Positions 1 to 11,226 of a stretch of 64,000 bases of DNA are shown piece after piece. Where the stretch lies: NCBI GenBank assembly GCA_032622095.1, contig CP136066.1, positions 190,824,816 to 190,888,815 on the forward strand. The letters run 5' to 3'. Every line of letters starts with the position of its first letter. The stretch's first letter is position 1. The DNA comes from Siphonodentalium dalli (taxonomy: Eukaryota; Mollusca; Scaphopoda; Gadilida; Siphonodentaliidae). The notes beneath the pieces are model-generated. The model ran no database searches. It worked only from the letters and a program-made list of their open reading frames with translations, and was not told the DNA's origin. The translations under genes and the position numbers were made by a program.

Positions 1-1260
1 AGTGTGGACCCTCTTATGGTTCGTCAGGTGGTCCGAACGAGTAAATGATTTCTCGCACATATCACATTGATACGGGCGATCTCCAGTGTGGATCCTCTTA
101 TGATTCGTCAGGTGACTCGACCCAGTAAATGATTTATCGCACACATCACATTGATACGGGCGATCACCAGTGTGGACCCTCTTATGGTTCGTCAGGTGGT
201 CCGACCGAGTAAATGATTTCTCGCACATATCACATTGATGCGGGCGATCTCCCGTGTGGGTCATCATATGGGTCGTCAGGCTACTCGACTGAGTAAATGA
301 TTTCTGGCACAAATCACATTGATATGGGCGATCAACAGTGTGGACCCTCTTATGGTTCGTCAGGTGGTCCGAACGAGTAAATGATTTCTCGCACATATCA
401 CATTGATACGGGCGATCTCCAGTGTGGATCCTCTTATGATTCGTCAGGTGACTCGACCCAGTAAATGATTTATCGCACACATCACATTGATACGGGCGAT
501 CACCAGTGTGAATCATCTTATGTATAGTCAGGGAATTCGACTGAATAAATGATTTCTCGCACATATCACATTTATACGGGCGATCTCCCGTGTGGATCCT
601 CTTATGATTCGTCAGGTGACTCGACTCAGTAAATGATTTATCGCACACGTCACATTGATACGGGCGATCACCAGTGTGGACCCTCTTATGGTTCGTCAGG
701 TGGTCCGACCGAGTAAATGATTTCTCGCACATATCACATTGATGCGGGCGATCTCCCGTGTGGGTCATCATATGGGTCGTCAGGCTACTCGACTGAGTAA
801 ATGATTTCTGGCACAAATCACATTGATATGGGCGATCAACAGTGTGGACCCTCTTATGGTTCGTCAGGTGGTCCGAACGAGTAAATGATTTCTCGCACAT
901 ATCACATTTATACGGGCGATCTCCCGTGTGGATCCTCTTATGATTCGTCAGGTGACTCGACTCAGTAAATGATTTATCGCACACATCACATTGATACGGA
1001 CGATCACCAGTGTGGACCCTCTTGTGGTTCGTCAGGTGGCCCGACCGAGTAAATAATTTCTCGCACAGATCACATTGATACGGGCGATCTCCCGTGTGGG
1101 TCATCATATGCGTCGTCAGGCTACTCGACTGAGTAAATGATTTCTCGCACAAATCACATTGATATGGGCGATCAACAGCGTGTATTCTCTTATGTGACAG
1201 TAAATATGCAGATGTGCTGCACGATTTCGAGCATATATCGCACTGATATGAACGAGCACG
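1..1260. repeat. 84-bp coding tandem repeat (one finger per unit) with higher-order structure
   Basis: Units begin every 84 bases (1, 85, 169 ... 1177). Blocks are nearly or fully identical at the base level: 1-168 matches 337-504, and 169-336 matches 673-840. The array therefore grew recently by unequal exchange of two- to six-finger blocks, or is being homogenised by gene conversion. Such arrays are also prone to assembly collapse. Confidence 0.9.
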
Positions 1261-1386
1261 CTTATGCTTTATCTTATTGTGCAAGCTGCTTAACGAATCC
1301 ACGCATGGCTGTGACGTATTCCCCGGTGTGTGTTTATTGTTTCCAATTTCCATTGTTGAATTTGATGACTCCTCCGATCCATACAT
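1..1386 (-). CDS. Tandem C2H2 zinc-finger protein, exon running off the left edge
   Basis: The minus strand is open from the ATG at 1386 to base 1 and encodes 15 C2H2 fingers (C-x2-C-x12-H-x3-H) with conserved H-T-G-D-R-P-Y linkers. A typical finger carries KSFTRSDHLTNHKRVHT. The first finger (about 1177-1254) is divergent, and a degenerate His-bearing stretch precedes it. Residues at helix positions -1 to 6 fall into a few classes: RSDHLTN, RSGHLTN, GSSHLTN, ESSHLTN, QSSSLTT and QSNSLTI, so the protein probably reads a repetitive, partly G-rich DNA site (inference). The upstream sequence ctacag at 1395-1400 (minus) fits a splice acceptor, so the ATG at 1386 may be internal and earlier exons may lie to the right. 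No KRAB, BTB or other effector domain is visible. The C-terminus lies outside the window. Likely a nuclear DNA-binding regulator. Confidence 0.88.
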   Translation of the reverse strand, partial: MYGSEESSNSTMEIGNNKHTPGNTSQPCVDSLSSLHNKIKHKRARSYQCDICSKSCSTSAYLLSHKRIHAVDRPYQCDLCEKSFTQSSSLTTHMMTHTGDRPYQCDLCEKLFTRSGHLTNHKRVHTGDRPYQCDVCDKSFTESSHLTNHKRIHTGDRPYKCDMCEKSFTRSDHLTNHKRVHTVDRPYQCDLCQKSFTQSSSLTTHMMTHTGDRPHQCDMCEKSFTRSDHLTNHKRVHTGDRPYQCDVCDKSFTESSHLTNHKRIHTGDRPYKCDMCEKSFIQSNSLTIHKMIHTGDRPYQCDVCDKSFTGSSHLTNHKRIHTGDRPYQCDMCEKSFTRSDHLTNHKRVHTVDRPYQCDLCQKSFTQSSSLTTHMMTHTGDRPHQCDMCEKSFTRSDHLTNHKRVHTGDRPYQCDVCDKSFTGSSHLTNHKRIHTGDRPYQCDMCEKSFTRSDHLTNHKRVHT

Positions 1387-1932
1387 AGTTTTAACTGTAG
1401 GTATATTTGTAATTGTAATGTGTCAATGTTGGCCTTAACTCGGATTATCTGGCAAAAGCTAACAGATAATCTCATGCAAGAGTTAACTTTGTCGAAAAGA
1501 TGATCGATACCGCCATGTTAAGAAATCATCGAATAATACGAGCCAAAAATCAGAAATATGTTTCAATCACGATAAAGGCGATTGAAAAAGTGGTTTCAAG
1601 CAGCGGAGGTCGGAATAGAACAATGTGACAATAAATAGTTAACTATTTTAAGACTTATTGAGTCTGCAGTTATTTCAACCTCACAGTTAAACTATTGTAT
1701 TACACTCATATGCGCTATTTCCATTGAAAATGCCGTTAATTAAAAATGGTAATGTCACTATAGTGAATTATTATATTTCTCATTACGTCATTGACATTAC
1801 GTCGCTTACTGATTTTAACTGAAATTTCGGTGGTCATATCTTTCTCCACATCGTCATCGCGACTTTCATTCATCAAAGTCGCGATTTGGTTTAATCATAT
1901 TTGGCGAACCAAATTGATGCAGAAGTGTAATA
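1387..1932. other. Flank or intron of the zinc-finger gene; no gene seen
   Basis: AT-rich sequence upstream (minus sense) of the finger exon. It holds a perfect hairpin at 1856-1885 (11-bp stem atcgcgacttt, 8-base loop) and two ttacgtca-like motifs near 1783-1803. No convincing coding exon is visible on either strand. Confidence 0.5.
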
Positions 1933-2099
1933 AATAGAGTAATCAATTAGCTCCGAGAAATACGTTAAATAATTCACTCGATGTGAGAGACGTTTAGGTA
2001 ACAAACTCGTGCGATAACGCGCACTCGTTTCTCACCGACGTCTTTCGCCACTTGTAAATTATTTAACGCAATTCTCGGAACCAATTGATTACTCTCTAT
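1933..2099. repeat. Short fold-back (MITE-like) element
   Basis: The two ends are imperfect inverted copies: the left end reads agagtaatcaattagctccg and the right end is its approximate complement. Pairing continues through the ttaaataatt segment to a centre near 2018-2021 around cgcacg/cgtgcg. It is about 167 bp with no coding capacity, consistent with a miniature inverted-repeat element. No target duplication was established. Confidence 0.65.
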
Positions 2100-3063
2100 G
2101 TATGTTATAGTAAGATTAATGTAAATCTTGCAACTGCTAGACATTCGGCCACCTGCACAAGTCCATTCTCTATGCGGAATGTTGGTGGTTACATTGTGCC
2201 AGGACTATGCAAATGTGTACCCTTTAAAATTGTATTTGAATTTGCAACTTTGTTTGGTAATTATCCTTCTACTCACAACATTATTGACACCATATCACAT
2301 TTGCAATGTTAAGTCTTGAAATTAGTGCGAAAAGGAGTATATACATTTTATCTGAAAATCAAAGAAAACAAAACATGGAATTTTCTCCCTTCTGATCATA
2401 TTTTTCTTGGAATCAAACATAATTTCACTGCCAGATTGTTCTTCTGGGATCAATTTCATATTAGGAAGCGCTGTACCAAATCAATGGATGGTTTCAGCAA
2501 AACCATGATATAAAGAGCGTTTACTAATTCAATGGGCCATTGTCGTACTTGATACCACAACGTTATTGTCAACCATGATCTACAGAAAATTGTGGACAAC
2601 AGTTCTAAAATTGATATTGTATAATATTAAACAATTATTAATAAGGAAAACTTAGTCTTGATGATTAGAAAACAATTATTCGAATATAGATAGAGAGCGG
2701 TTAGTGGTTAATACCCCCCCCCCCCCCGTTATTTGATGTTGTATGTGGCTTTGTTAACCGTGCTCCTGAAAGTATGGCGCCCATCATTAGTTCGTTTCAG
2801 TTCAATATAATTTGCCTTGAAAGATATGCAATTATTCGCTAACATAAATGATGACAGACACGAACGCTAAAAGTCATTTAGAACGAGATTTCAAAACCTG
2901 TGTACCCTTCAGCACATTTAAAACATGTGTACCATTCAGCACTTTATTTGGTGAGAGTGACCCCTTCAGCCTAAATAACGACCACGTATCATGTGTAACT
3001 TGAATGCAGTACGTTGGTTGGATGATGTCACGGGGAATGAAATGTAATTTATGTTTGTTGCAT
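2100..3063. other. No gene seen; poly-C tract
   Basis: AT-rich sequence. The only marked structure is a run of about 16 C at 2716-2731. Short ORFs here have no recognisable motif. Confidence 0.5.
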
Positions 3064-3370
3064 TCCTAGTACAGTACCTACGTTGGGCCAACATCATTTC
3101 TATCGTTGGACCAACGTTGGTCGAACTATGGCTGTTGCCGCTGGCTCGGCGTCGACTCGACGTCGGATCCCGTCGTCGACTCGATGGTGGTTCGACGTCT
3201 AGCCGACGTGGGTGCGCCGTCGGGCACCGACGTTCAAACGACGTCGAACCAACAGTGTATTCTACTATTAATACGGCGTTGGACCAACGTAGGGCCAACA
3301 TCGTGTTTGGGTGTTGACATGGACGAATCGAGGCTCCATTCGTTGGACGAATCGAGGCTCCATTCGTAGG
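3064..3370. repeat. CpG-rich palindrome cluster with a 24-bp tandem duplication
   Basis: This island stands out from AT-rich surroundings. It is built from short palindromes such as cgttggaccaacg, ccaacgttgg, gtcgac and gacgtc in both orientations. The motif pair gggccaacatc and cgttggacc occurs near both ends. Two direct copies of ggacgaatcgaggctccatt follow at 3320-3369. Open frames on both strands are by-products of the GC content. It may be a palindromic mobile element or a CpG island. Confidence 0.6.
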
Positions 3371-4019
3371 GATGATTCCCCTCAATTAGGGCGTCCTTAT
3401 AAAATTAACATATGGCTGCACTCAGGGGTCAATACTATGAATAATTTTATACCTGTAAATACATAGTATTTATCAATTTATAAGATCAAATTTGTGTTAA
3501 TTATCACAGTGGTTTCACAGTACAGCGAAAATTGAGCCTTATTATTTGTACACTAAATTATGAACATACAAACATTCAATTAATAGTTTAATAGTTAAGT
3601 TTTATCGTCTCATGACCCTACAAATTCGTCCAAATATAGGCATGGTGATGTGTGTGGGAGGGGGGTGACGTATGTGGTGTTGGATGGCTTGGTGGGTGTC
3701 TCACGCCAACTTTGGTCAAAATATTTGAACAGTTGGAAGTTGCACACCGATAGGCTTATACAAACATTTTACACCACATACAGGTTCATATTGTTATTAT
3801 TGTTTTATTTCTCAACCAACAATTAGTGAGAAACTTGTTTGGAGACCACTTAGTTGGAATCACTAGCAAATTTTCGACTTTTGGTAAAAATTTTGGTCTA
3901 AATGACCATCAAATGCATGGGAATTCTCCTAACCATTGGCGGTATCATGTTATAATTTTCTAACAGATAGAAAGCTTGATGTACCAGCTGGAAAACGCTT
4001 CATAATATTGACCCCCGGT
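3371..4019. other. No gene seen
   Basis: AT-rich non-coding sequence with a G-rich run at 3655-3666. No ORF, RNA gene or clear repeat was recognised. Confidence 0.5.
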
Positions 4020-4752
4020 CGGTGAACATTGAAACACGGGGATTAATTGACCCGTAGAATGTTACGATAAATGCCACTGACCTCAGACGATTTAAAAGTG
4101 CAGATACGAGCAATAAAGAGCGTTTCCTATGTATGGAAATTGGTACAGGTGGGTCACCTAACCAGGGAATGGCGTGGGATATGCGTATCTTAACATGTTC
4201 CATCCATGAAAAATGGCTGAGAATAAAACATTACTTACCTTTGACCTCAGCTGACTTAAGGTGGACTAATAGATTATATGATCATTAAGAGCGTTTATTA
4301 TCATTCCAGAAGATATGTGGGGAAATTTGTGGCCGATATTTAAATAACAATCTAACACCTCTACCCTGATTCCATTTACGACATGTGTACATACGACGCG
4401 ACATGCATGTAACCTCTGACTAATACTCTTCCTATCATACAATGGTTTTACCAATAATTTCCCATATGCCTTCTGGACTGATAATACACGCTCTTTATTG
4501 ATCATGCAATGTATTACTTGAGGTCAAAGGTAAGTAAGTAATGCTTTATTCTCATCCAGTATTCATGGGACATGAGAAAATGCGCCTATCCCATAACATT
4601 CCCTAGTCCGGTTACCCATCTTACCAATTTGTCCACATAAGTAACACTTTTTATTGCTCATATTTGCCCTTTTAAGTCGTCTGAATTGAAGAGCATCTAT
4701 CTCAGTACAATCTACGGGTAAATTTATCCCCGTGTTGGTTTTAATTCTCATC
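4020..4752. repeat. Large fold-back element
   Basis: The halves 4020-4335 and 4440-4752 are diverged inverted copies. The left half carries aacacggggattaattgacc, then a gacctcag motif, caataaagagcgtttcctat and a tgagaataaa...cctttgacctc block; the right half carries the complements in reverse order. Each arm also has an internal repeat of a gacctca...taaagagcgttt module. The unpaired centre is about 100 bp. ORFs inside are not protein-like. Confidence 0.65.
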
Positions 4753-6709
4753 GAATTAATTATTAGTGCCCCTTTAAGACATCTGATTTTAACGGGACCG
4801 TTCTAATAAGATCCCCGGACACATTAACCATGTGTACAATATGTTCAGCTACGAGAGTAGATACATTCCAGTTGCGACAGCCTTTCAAGTTTCCAAGGTG
4901 CATTGTCCCTCATATAACGTCACACGAAGGAAGATCCATAATAGAATATTCAATCGCATGAATCGGCATAACTTCCGTTACTGGCGGCATATCACATTTT
5001 TTCGGCAATGTGCTCAGTGGATCAGCGGCCATCGATAATGATTGACGAAAATCTACAACGGTGTAATCCTTTAATACTTATATTATCGATGGACACGCAC
5101 CACATCGGTAGTTCAGTACAGCCACACGCACATATTCATTGTGTTTACACTATACATAAAAGACTGTGGTGTCGACATATACTAATAGCAACCACCCCCC
5201 GCGTGGGTTCTTTTACCTAAATGCGTGTGAATGATGACGTAATATAATTTTTCTATATTTTATTCTATATTTGATATGCAATGAAACAAAAGACCGGGTA
5301 CGTTTTTTAGCGAAATTAACACGTGACTTCCGGTCGACCACTGCGCAGAATCTAGCAGAAACAATTATCGCAATACGGTATGGGAACACCGTGTGCGTAA
5401 CGTAACTATTCGTCGGATAAAAGTCATTCCATGACATATTAGCTTTTTGCTGTCTCTCCACTCGCTTGATTTTGTGAAGAATTACGTTTTCTCAACTTCA
5501 AGTTCAACTTCCGTCTTCAACACAGTTCAAGTTCAAACTTCAATCGACAGTTGGGCTACTGTAATCCAGTGTAAACTGTTACAGACAACACTGATCAAAA
5601 TAGTGCGATATTGTCCCAACAGAAATACACTTCTGCTAGGACTTGCACTGTATCACGAAGAAGAAGATTCAAGAATCATTTAATCAACCTAAAAGTTCAT
5701 GGAAATTAAAAAAATAAATGAGCGAATTCTGTGTTGTGTGTAATGAATCATTATGCTGCAAATTGCAATTGTGATTCGATCAGTCCATTAAACTTCAAGC
5801 AGTCAAGTTCAACGAAGTGATATCTGATGAGGATTTTGGAGGTGTTGTTGTGAACGCATGCATGGTCCTGGACTGGAGCCTGTGGATGCATTGTTCTCTA
5901 AATCCAAGTTTTAGGTAGGTTTATTTGCTTTAAAAATTATAGTAGATACACTACCTCCCCCGAGATGTCGCTCGTAAGCTGACTTCCGTATTTAAAAAAA
6001 GGCAACCCGACCATGGAACCGGAGCGGGGTGTTGCAATATATGGAATCACATGCCACTCGATCTTGATATATCTTTTTGGTTTTCGCGCTAAAACGAAAG
6101 CCGAATAAATAAGCTATCATTTAGTGTTCAAATAAATCACCGGGATCAATTAGAACCTGATAAAAGAATTTTTCGAAAATTAGGCGGACACTGTCATTGG
6201 TAAATCCGAACTTCACGTGGATAAAAAGTAATATTTGAGACAGAATTTGTTTTTTACCTGCTGCGCTCTCACCGGCCACGCGTAAAAATCCGTGGTTAAA
6301 GTAAATGCTGTACCAAATTTTATAGCGGCTATAAATATACAAGTGAATATGGCAAGGGTGATAATTCACTGAATAGTTATCACTTCCGCTTTAGAGATCT
6401 GAAGCAAAGCATGTTTTCGCGAACGGAACGCTTTTTACGAAGCAAAAGCTATAATAACAATATATTTCACTTGTTTATTTTGTTGTAGGTGAAGCTAAAC
6501 ATTGAATACGTATATTCGGAGTGCCATGACCTTGTTCCCATTGTTTCCGACACAAATTATAAGTTCTTGTCATTGCCGTCATCAGTTTTAATAGTTACAT
6601 GAGGCCGAGTACCTGGTCAAAACAGCTGATCGCTACAGGTGTTAGATTAAATTTTATTGTGATAGCATTCATATACATGTAATGCAGTGCAGTGTTACAG
6701 AAAATAGTA
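4753..6709. other. No gene seen
   Basis: About 2 kb without a supported gene. A low-complexity ttcaagttcaa-rich stretch lies at 5490-5545. Short ORFs on both strands lack domain motifs and good splice context. A TA microsatellite lies at about 6714-6729. Confidence 0.45.
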
Positions 6710-6729
6710 TAACATATATATATATATAT

Positions 6730-7175
6730 CCCCCGTTTTTTCCGGGGGACTATTAAAATAGCCGGTGTCGTCCGTCCGTCCGTGTGTGTGCGTCAGGAAA
6801 TGGTTTCCGGATGATAACTTTAGTTTCGGTTATTAGATCAAAAGCAAATTTCATAGGTGAGTTTATCAGACCAAAATACAGGTCAAGTTCGAATATGGGT
6901 TTTCTCCGCATATGTTTGCGAGAGTTGTGGCCCTTTTTCGACTTGGAATCCTGTCAATTTCTGGTTTCCGGATGATAACTTCAATTTGTGTGATCATATC
7001 TAAACCAAATTTGGAATGTTCGTTTATCAGCTCGAGGTACAGGTCAAGTTTGAATATGGGTACAATCCACCCATTTTTGTCTGGTTGCTTCGGATTTAGG
7101 GTCCTTGTCCTTTTTTAAAGAAAGCTGATGCCCCCAATGAAGCCACTTTTTCGGGGGACACTGTGGCCGGACGGA
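6730..7175. repeat. Dispersed repeat with two internal subrepeats
   Basis: It starts with a small hairpin (cccccgttttttccggggg) followed by gtccgtccgtccgtgtgtgt, and ends near ttcgggggacactgtggccg. Inside, two related modules start with ggtttccggatgataact at about 6802 and 6963, each continuing into a tacaggtcaagtt...aatatggg block. This style is common among molluscan interspersed repeats (recollection, not a search). No ORF of interest. Confidence 0.6.
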
Positions 7176-8200
7176 CTTTTATGTGTATATAAACTGTGTA
7201 TAACATAAGTCATATTGGTTTCTATATATTATACTGTAACTGTGATGTATATATATAATAATCTCCTTTAAAGCTGTGATGTGTAACAGTAATAGCACAG
7301 AATATTGAAAATCAGTTGTGTGCACTGTCATGTGACTGAATGTTATCAGGATAATAAAATAAGCAGGTCAAGGCCCATTTATTTCCATTACAGTCCCCAA
7401 GTGTGCTCAGGGGGGTACAGTTTTTAGTAAATAAAGGGGGTGGTCAAGTGACACATTTTGAATGGGGATGTCCAAGCAAATCTCCCCAGCAAAAGTTACA
7501 CCGGTAGATGAAGCAGTTGTCTGGGAACTATAAAGAAGCCATATAATTAAACAGACATAACATTTAACTGGCGGCTGGTCTTGCTAACTTGCCAATTTTT
7601 GTAATAAAGTTATTTGTGAGAATTATTTTCTTGAATTACAACACTTGACCTTCGGGTAGTTATGAAAAATAAATATAAAAAGCAAATATAAATACTCCAA
7701 CTCTCTAAAAGAAAATAACCAAACCGACCTGCCAGGTAAATACGTATTGTTTTCAATACCCTACATAGTTACACTCAGAAGTATTTGCAACTCTAACTTA
7801 TGCTGTGGAGAATTTCATGGAAATGCCCATTCAAAATTGGCCACTTGACCTCCTGAATGTGCTAAACTTCAATCTATGTGTGTTACAACGGTCTTGTTTG
7901 TGAACTTTTTTGAGAGCTGATTTCACATTGTGCAAATTAAACAATATTTTAATGATATTTCTGCACCGATAAATAAATAATGCACATTAATCGACAATGG
8001 AAATGGTAATCGATTATCGCCTTTATCAATCTTCATCGATTATACGATTATATATCGTGGCACCCCTACATAAAATGATATAATTAAATTGAGCTGCAGG
8101 TACATGTACTCTCAACACATGTCTGAATATATTATCAGCTGGATATTGTTTCACGCATCTGAATCCCAAAAACATTATTCAGGTAATTTTTTCACAGGGA
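7176..8200. other. No gene seen
   Basis: AT-rich non-coding sequence with a TA-rich patch near 7245-7257. No domain-bearing ORF, tRNA-like fold or clear repeat. Confidence 0.45.
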
Positions 8201-8636
8201 GTTAAAGGTACTCAATCCGATCAGAGGGTTCTATATTACTATTTCATTGGCTTCTGGGGTAAAAAATATTTGATTCGAGTCGAGGAACCCACACATCAAA
8301 GCTCAGAGTGATCAGATATAGATTTTGGAAATTCGTTAATTTCTCGTTAAATTGTGAGTGTAAGATGGATAACTCTAAAATCAAGTGGTTAGTTATTAAC
8401 AATAATAACCACTTGATTTTAGAATTATCCATCTTACACCCGCAATTTGTCTGTTTGACCACGAGGCAGACGAAATTAGTGTCCCAGATCTCGAGAAATT
8501 AACGAATTTCAAAAATCTATATCTGATCACTCTGAGCTTTGATGTGTGGGTTCCTCGACTCGAATCAAATATTTTTTACCATCGAAGCCAAAGAAATAGT
8601 AATATAGGACCCTCTGATCGGATTGAGTACCTTTAA
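8201..8636. repeat. Fold-back element with near-perfect inverted repeats
   Basis: Left and right ends are exact complements over at least gttaaaggtactcaatccga. Pairing continues with few mismatches through the gattcgagtcgaggaaccca and atcaaagctcagagtgatca blocks to a central palindrome around gttattaac at 8390-8400. The right arm has about 50 extra bases near 8440-8490. TTAA sits at both outer edges, which would fit a piggyBac-type TTAA target, but a palindromic tetramer is weak evidence. Arm similarity indicates recent activity. Confidence 0.8.
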
Positions 8637-8814
8637 CAATGCCAAGATCCTGAAATTAAGGTTGTGTCCTATGCACAAACACTACTAGCAAATAGAAGGT
8701 GAAAATACTGTTACATTTACTCATTGAGATTAGATTAGATTATTTATTGGTACTCTAAATTATGCTCTTATAATGCTGTACATGTAACTATTCCCTTTCT
8801 TTACTCAGATTCTC

Positions 8815-9727
8815 AAACACACGAGATTCATTATTCATGTCTGACGAAGAAACCCAGGCTCCGGAGCAGTCGCAATTGGTGTCTGATGACGACACCAACC
8901 TCCAGAACAGGCTCAGACACAGACTATGTTTACTGAGTTGAATTATTTGCTTACTTGACTTAATATGACATATTTTTTAATTATATATGATGAGCAGTGG
9001 TCTTTTCTATACACATGTGTTTGGCATTCAACATTATAGTAGACGCAAAAAACAATATAAATCTATCCAAACATCTCCACATCAAATTATTGTCATAAAT
9101 TTAGGATGCTGTGACAAGGTCGGTATATGCATGGGCACATAACAATGGGGTTAGTGCTATAACTTGACCAAATATCAACTGATTCCGTTGATATTTTGTA
9201 CATGAGACTTGTTGAAAACTATCTCAATCGAGTTTGAAAACCGACAAGGGCCGCCTAGTTGGGCAGATTTATGGCCTGAATTTGTGAACTTTGATGTATT
9301 TTAATAGCGAAAGCAGAATAACTTTGATGACATGTTATTCGGGGATATTTCATCTGTCAACCTTCCTCAACAGTGCTGTACATTTTAACCACAGTTACGA
9401 TTAATGCATGTTCCATACAAGCCCATGTTTTTGCATAGCTAAGTTAGCTAACAGAGCTAGCGTTGCATCTCTGGTGCGAATTGTGACTAAATCGTTGTTA
9501 TCTACATTTCTGCATAATAAATTATAATGATTTTGTGCTTACTTCAAATTTTAATGTTATGTCATGAGTTATCCATACCAATATGTCACTAATTTGATTG
9601 ATGAATCATAGCATTGCAATTATATTTACTTTCTCATCGAGAACATTTGTTTGTTTCAGTTTTCGCTGATGATATACCAGAGGTCTGCATTCAACTACCA
9701 TCAGAACCAGATTCCGATATTGAATAA
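8815..9727 (+). CDS. Possible two-exon acidic ORF fragment, unknown
   Basis: An acceptor-like tttctttactcag precedes an open stretch with ATG at 8838 that encodes an acidic segment including MSDEETQAPEQSQLV, ending near a weak GT donor at about 8928. A second acceptor, tgtttgtttcag, near 9659 opens a stretch encoding ADDIPEVCIQLPSEPDSDIE and then a stop at about 9725. Joining at the weak donor keeps the frame. Acid-rich composition and splice-like context are the only support. It could be the C-terminus of a host gene or of a transposon protein. Confidence 0.25.
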
Positions 9728-10289
9728 TGGACACAGACTAAGACCATTGGTCCATTGAATCTGCAAAAGGTATCACAAGATATATTGTACTTCATAAACA
9801 TTGGACTCAATATTGATATCAACAGACAGAAGCTGACTTTGTGGGAACTCAGTAGTCCAAGTTGTACTGGTGTTCAGATTGAAGCACAATCAGCACAACA
9901 ATGAGTTTTTGTTTGTTAAATGTTTTATTGATAAAGAAGAATAACAAAAGAAAGAGACAAAATACATTCACTCATTCATGCTCTCTGTCCAAGACATGGA
10001 ATAGTGAAAACTCTTCCATGCCCTGGCCTACTTTCTTATCTGTGACATGCAATTAGAAAATATTTAAAGCCACACTATGAGTTAGGACAATTTTAACAAT
10101 CATCGTTCAACTTAAAAGCAAGACCAATAATCGATACTAGGTACAACAATATGAGTTACATTACAAGAGTTGCATGCATAGAACACAGTCCATTATTAAA
10201 TAATCTAGCTATTGGGTACCGGTATATTGATTCAACCAGTCATTACAAAGACCAGAATGAAAACTATTTGTATCTGCTATATGAACTCT
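9728..10289. other. No gene seen
   Basis: Non-coding AT-rich sequence following the tentative ORF. A degenerate minus-strand ORF at 10209-10403 overlaps the LTR-like fragment described next and is not treated as a gene. Confidence 0.4.
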
Positions 10290-10440
10290 TAACTCTTCCA
10301 TGATTGGAGCTTCCTGAATTTTTTTGAAAACCCTTGCTAATGTATTCTTATATTTGTTAGGCTCCCTATGGGAGAATCCATATTTATGAGAATGTACTGC
10401 CACATCATCTTTAATGCTGCAACAACACAGCTGCCATCAT
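10290..10440. repeat. LTR-like fragment related to the sequence before the BEL/Pao remnant
   Basis: It shares ggagcttcctgaattttttt with 25592 onward. It also shares a hairpin-like block around ggctccctatgggag, followed by gagaatgtactg...tttaatgc, with 25725-25805. Order and spacing match, so this is a diverged copy of the same regulatory segment, plausibly a solo LTR fragment. Confidence 0.5.
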
Positions 10441-11226
10441 GAAAGAGTTAATTGTGGCTGTATGTATGATAATTTCTTTCTTTCTAGACATAGTTCCGCG
10501 TTTTTGGTTGTTGATATCAATGCTTCTACAGTTGTAAAAGACACTTATGTTCTGGTTAGTTATGGTTTATCGATGAATTATTATCAGTCGAAAATAATGG
10601 ACACATTAGTTGAATGGCAGGTTTTTAATAATATATTTTTTAAAAGATCCATTTGGAAAAGTTCAATCATATTTCATAGATCTTTGATTTATATATAGAA
10701 AGATGATAAAATGTATTTCTGTTGGAATTAATTGTGCTTCGTCAACTTTATTAGTCATTCCCTTCGAGCATGTTGACACAGCAATGGTGAGGTCACAACA
10801 AATCACGTGGTTGGTTGTTTGATTGGGCCAATGATCAGTCTAATACACAAACTTTGCCAACAACTGTCAAAGTTTCAATTTAATGGATATTAATGTACAT
10901 CTTAATGACAGACATTCGTCTCAAAGTTGACACAATTGCTTAGTGAATGAAAAATGGCACATCGATGTTGTCTGCCATTCTTTATGCGACTCTCAAATAT
11001 GTTTATTTGCGGTCACCAAGTGTATTTTGTTGACTAAACTGGTTGCTGGTTCACAAATGCAAAAATCGGAAAATATAGTAACCTGACTCATCCAGCTATA
11101 TTGGCAGGACATCTCTTATATCGACAGCAACTATTTTTTATCTAGAAGATAACTGAAAAAGAGAACCTTGATAGTGAGTGTGACTATTCCATCCTCCTGG
11201 TAGACAGTCAGCAGCCGCCAGAGCAC
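10441..11226. other. No gene seen
   Basis: AT-rich sequence between the LTR-like fragment and the transposase-like gene. An unremarkable ORF at 10414-10698 has no motif. It may include the promoter or 5' part of the downstream element. Confidence 0.35.

Noticed and set aside
1-1260. CRISPR-like array because of regular 84-base repeats
   Set aside because: The repeats are contiguous coding units of C2H2 fingers without spacers, in a eukaryotic context.
2966-3385. 139-codon minus-strand ORF as a gene
   Set aside because: It lies wholly in the CpG palindrome block, where both strands stay open because of composition.
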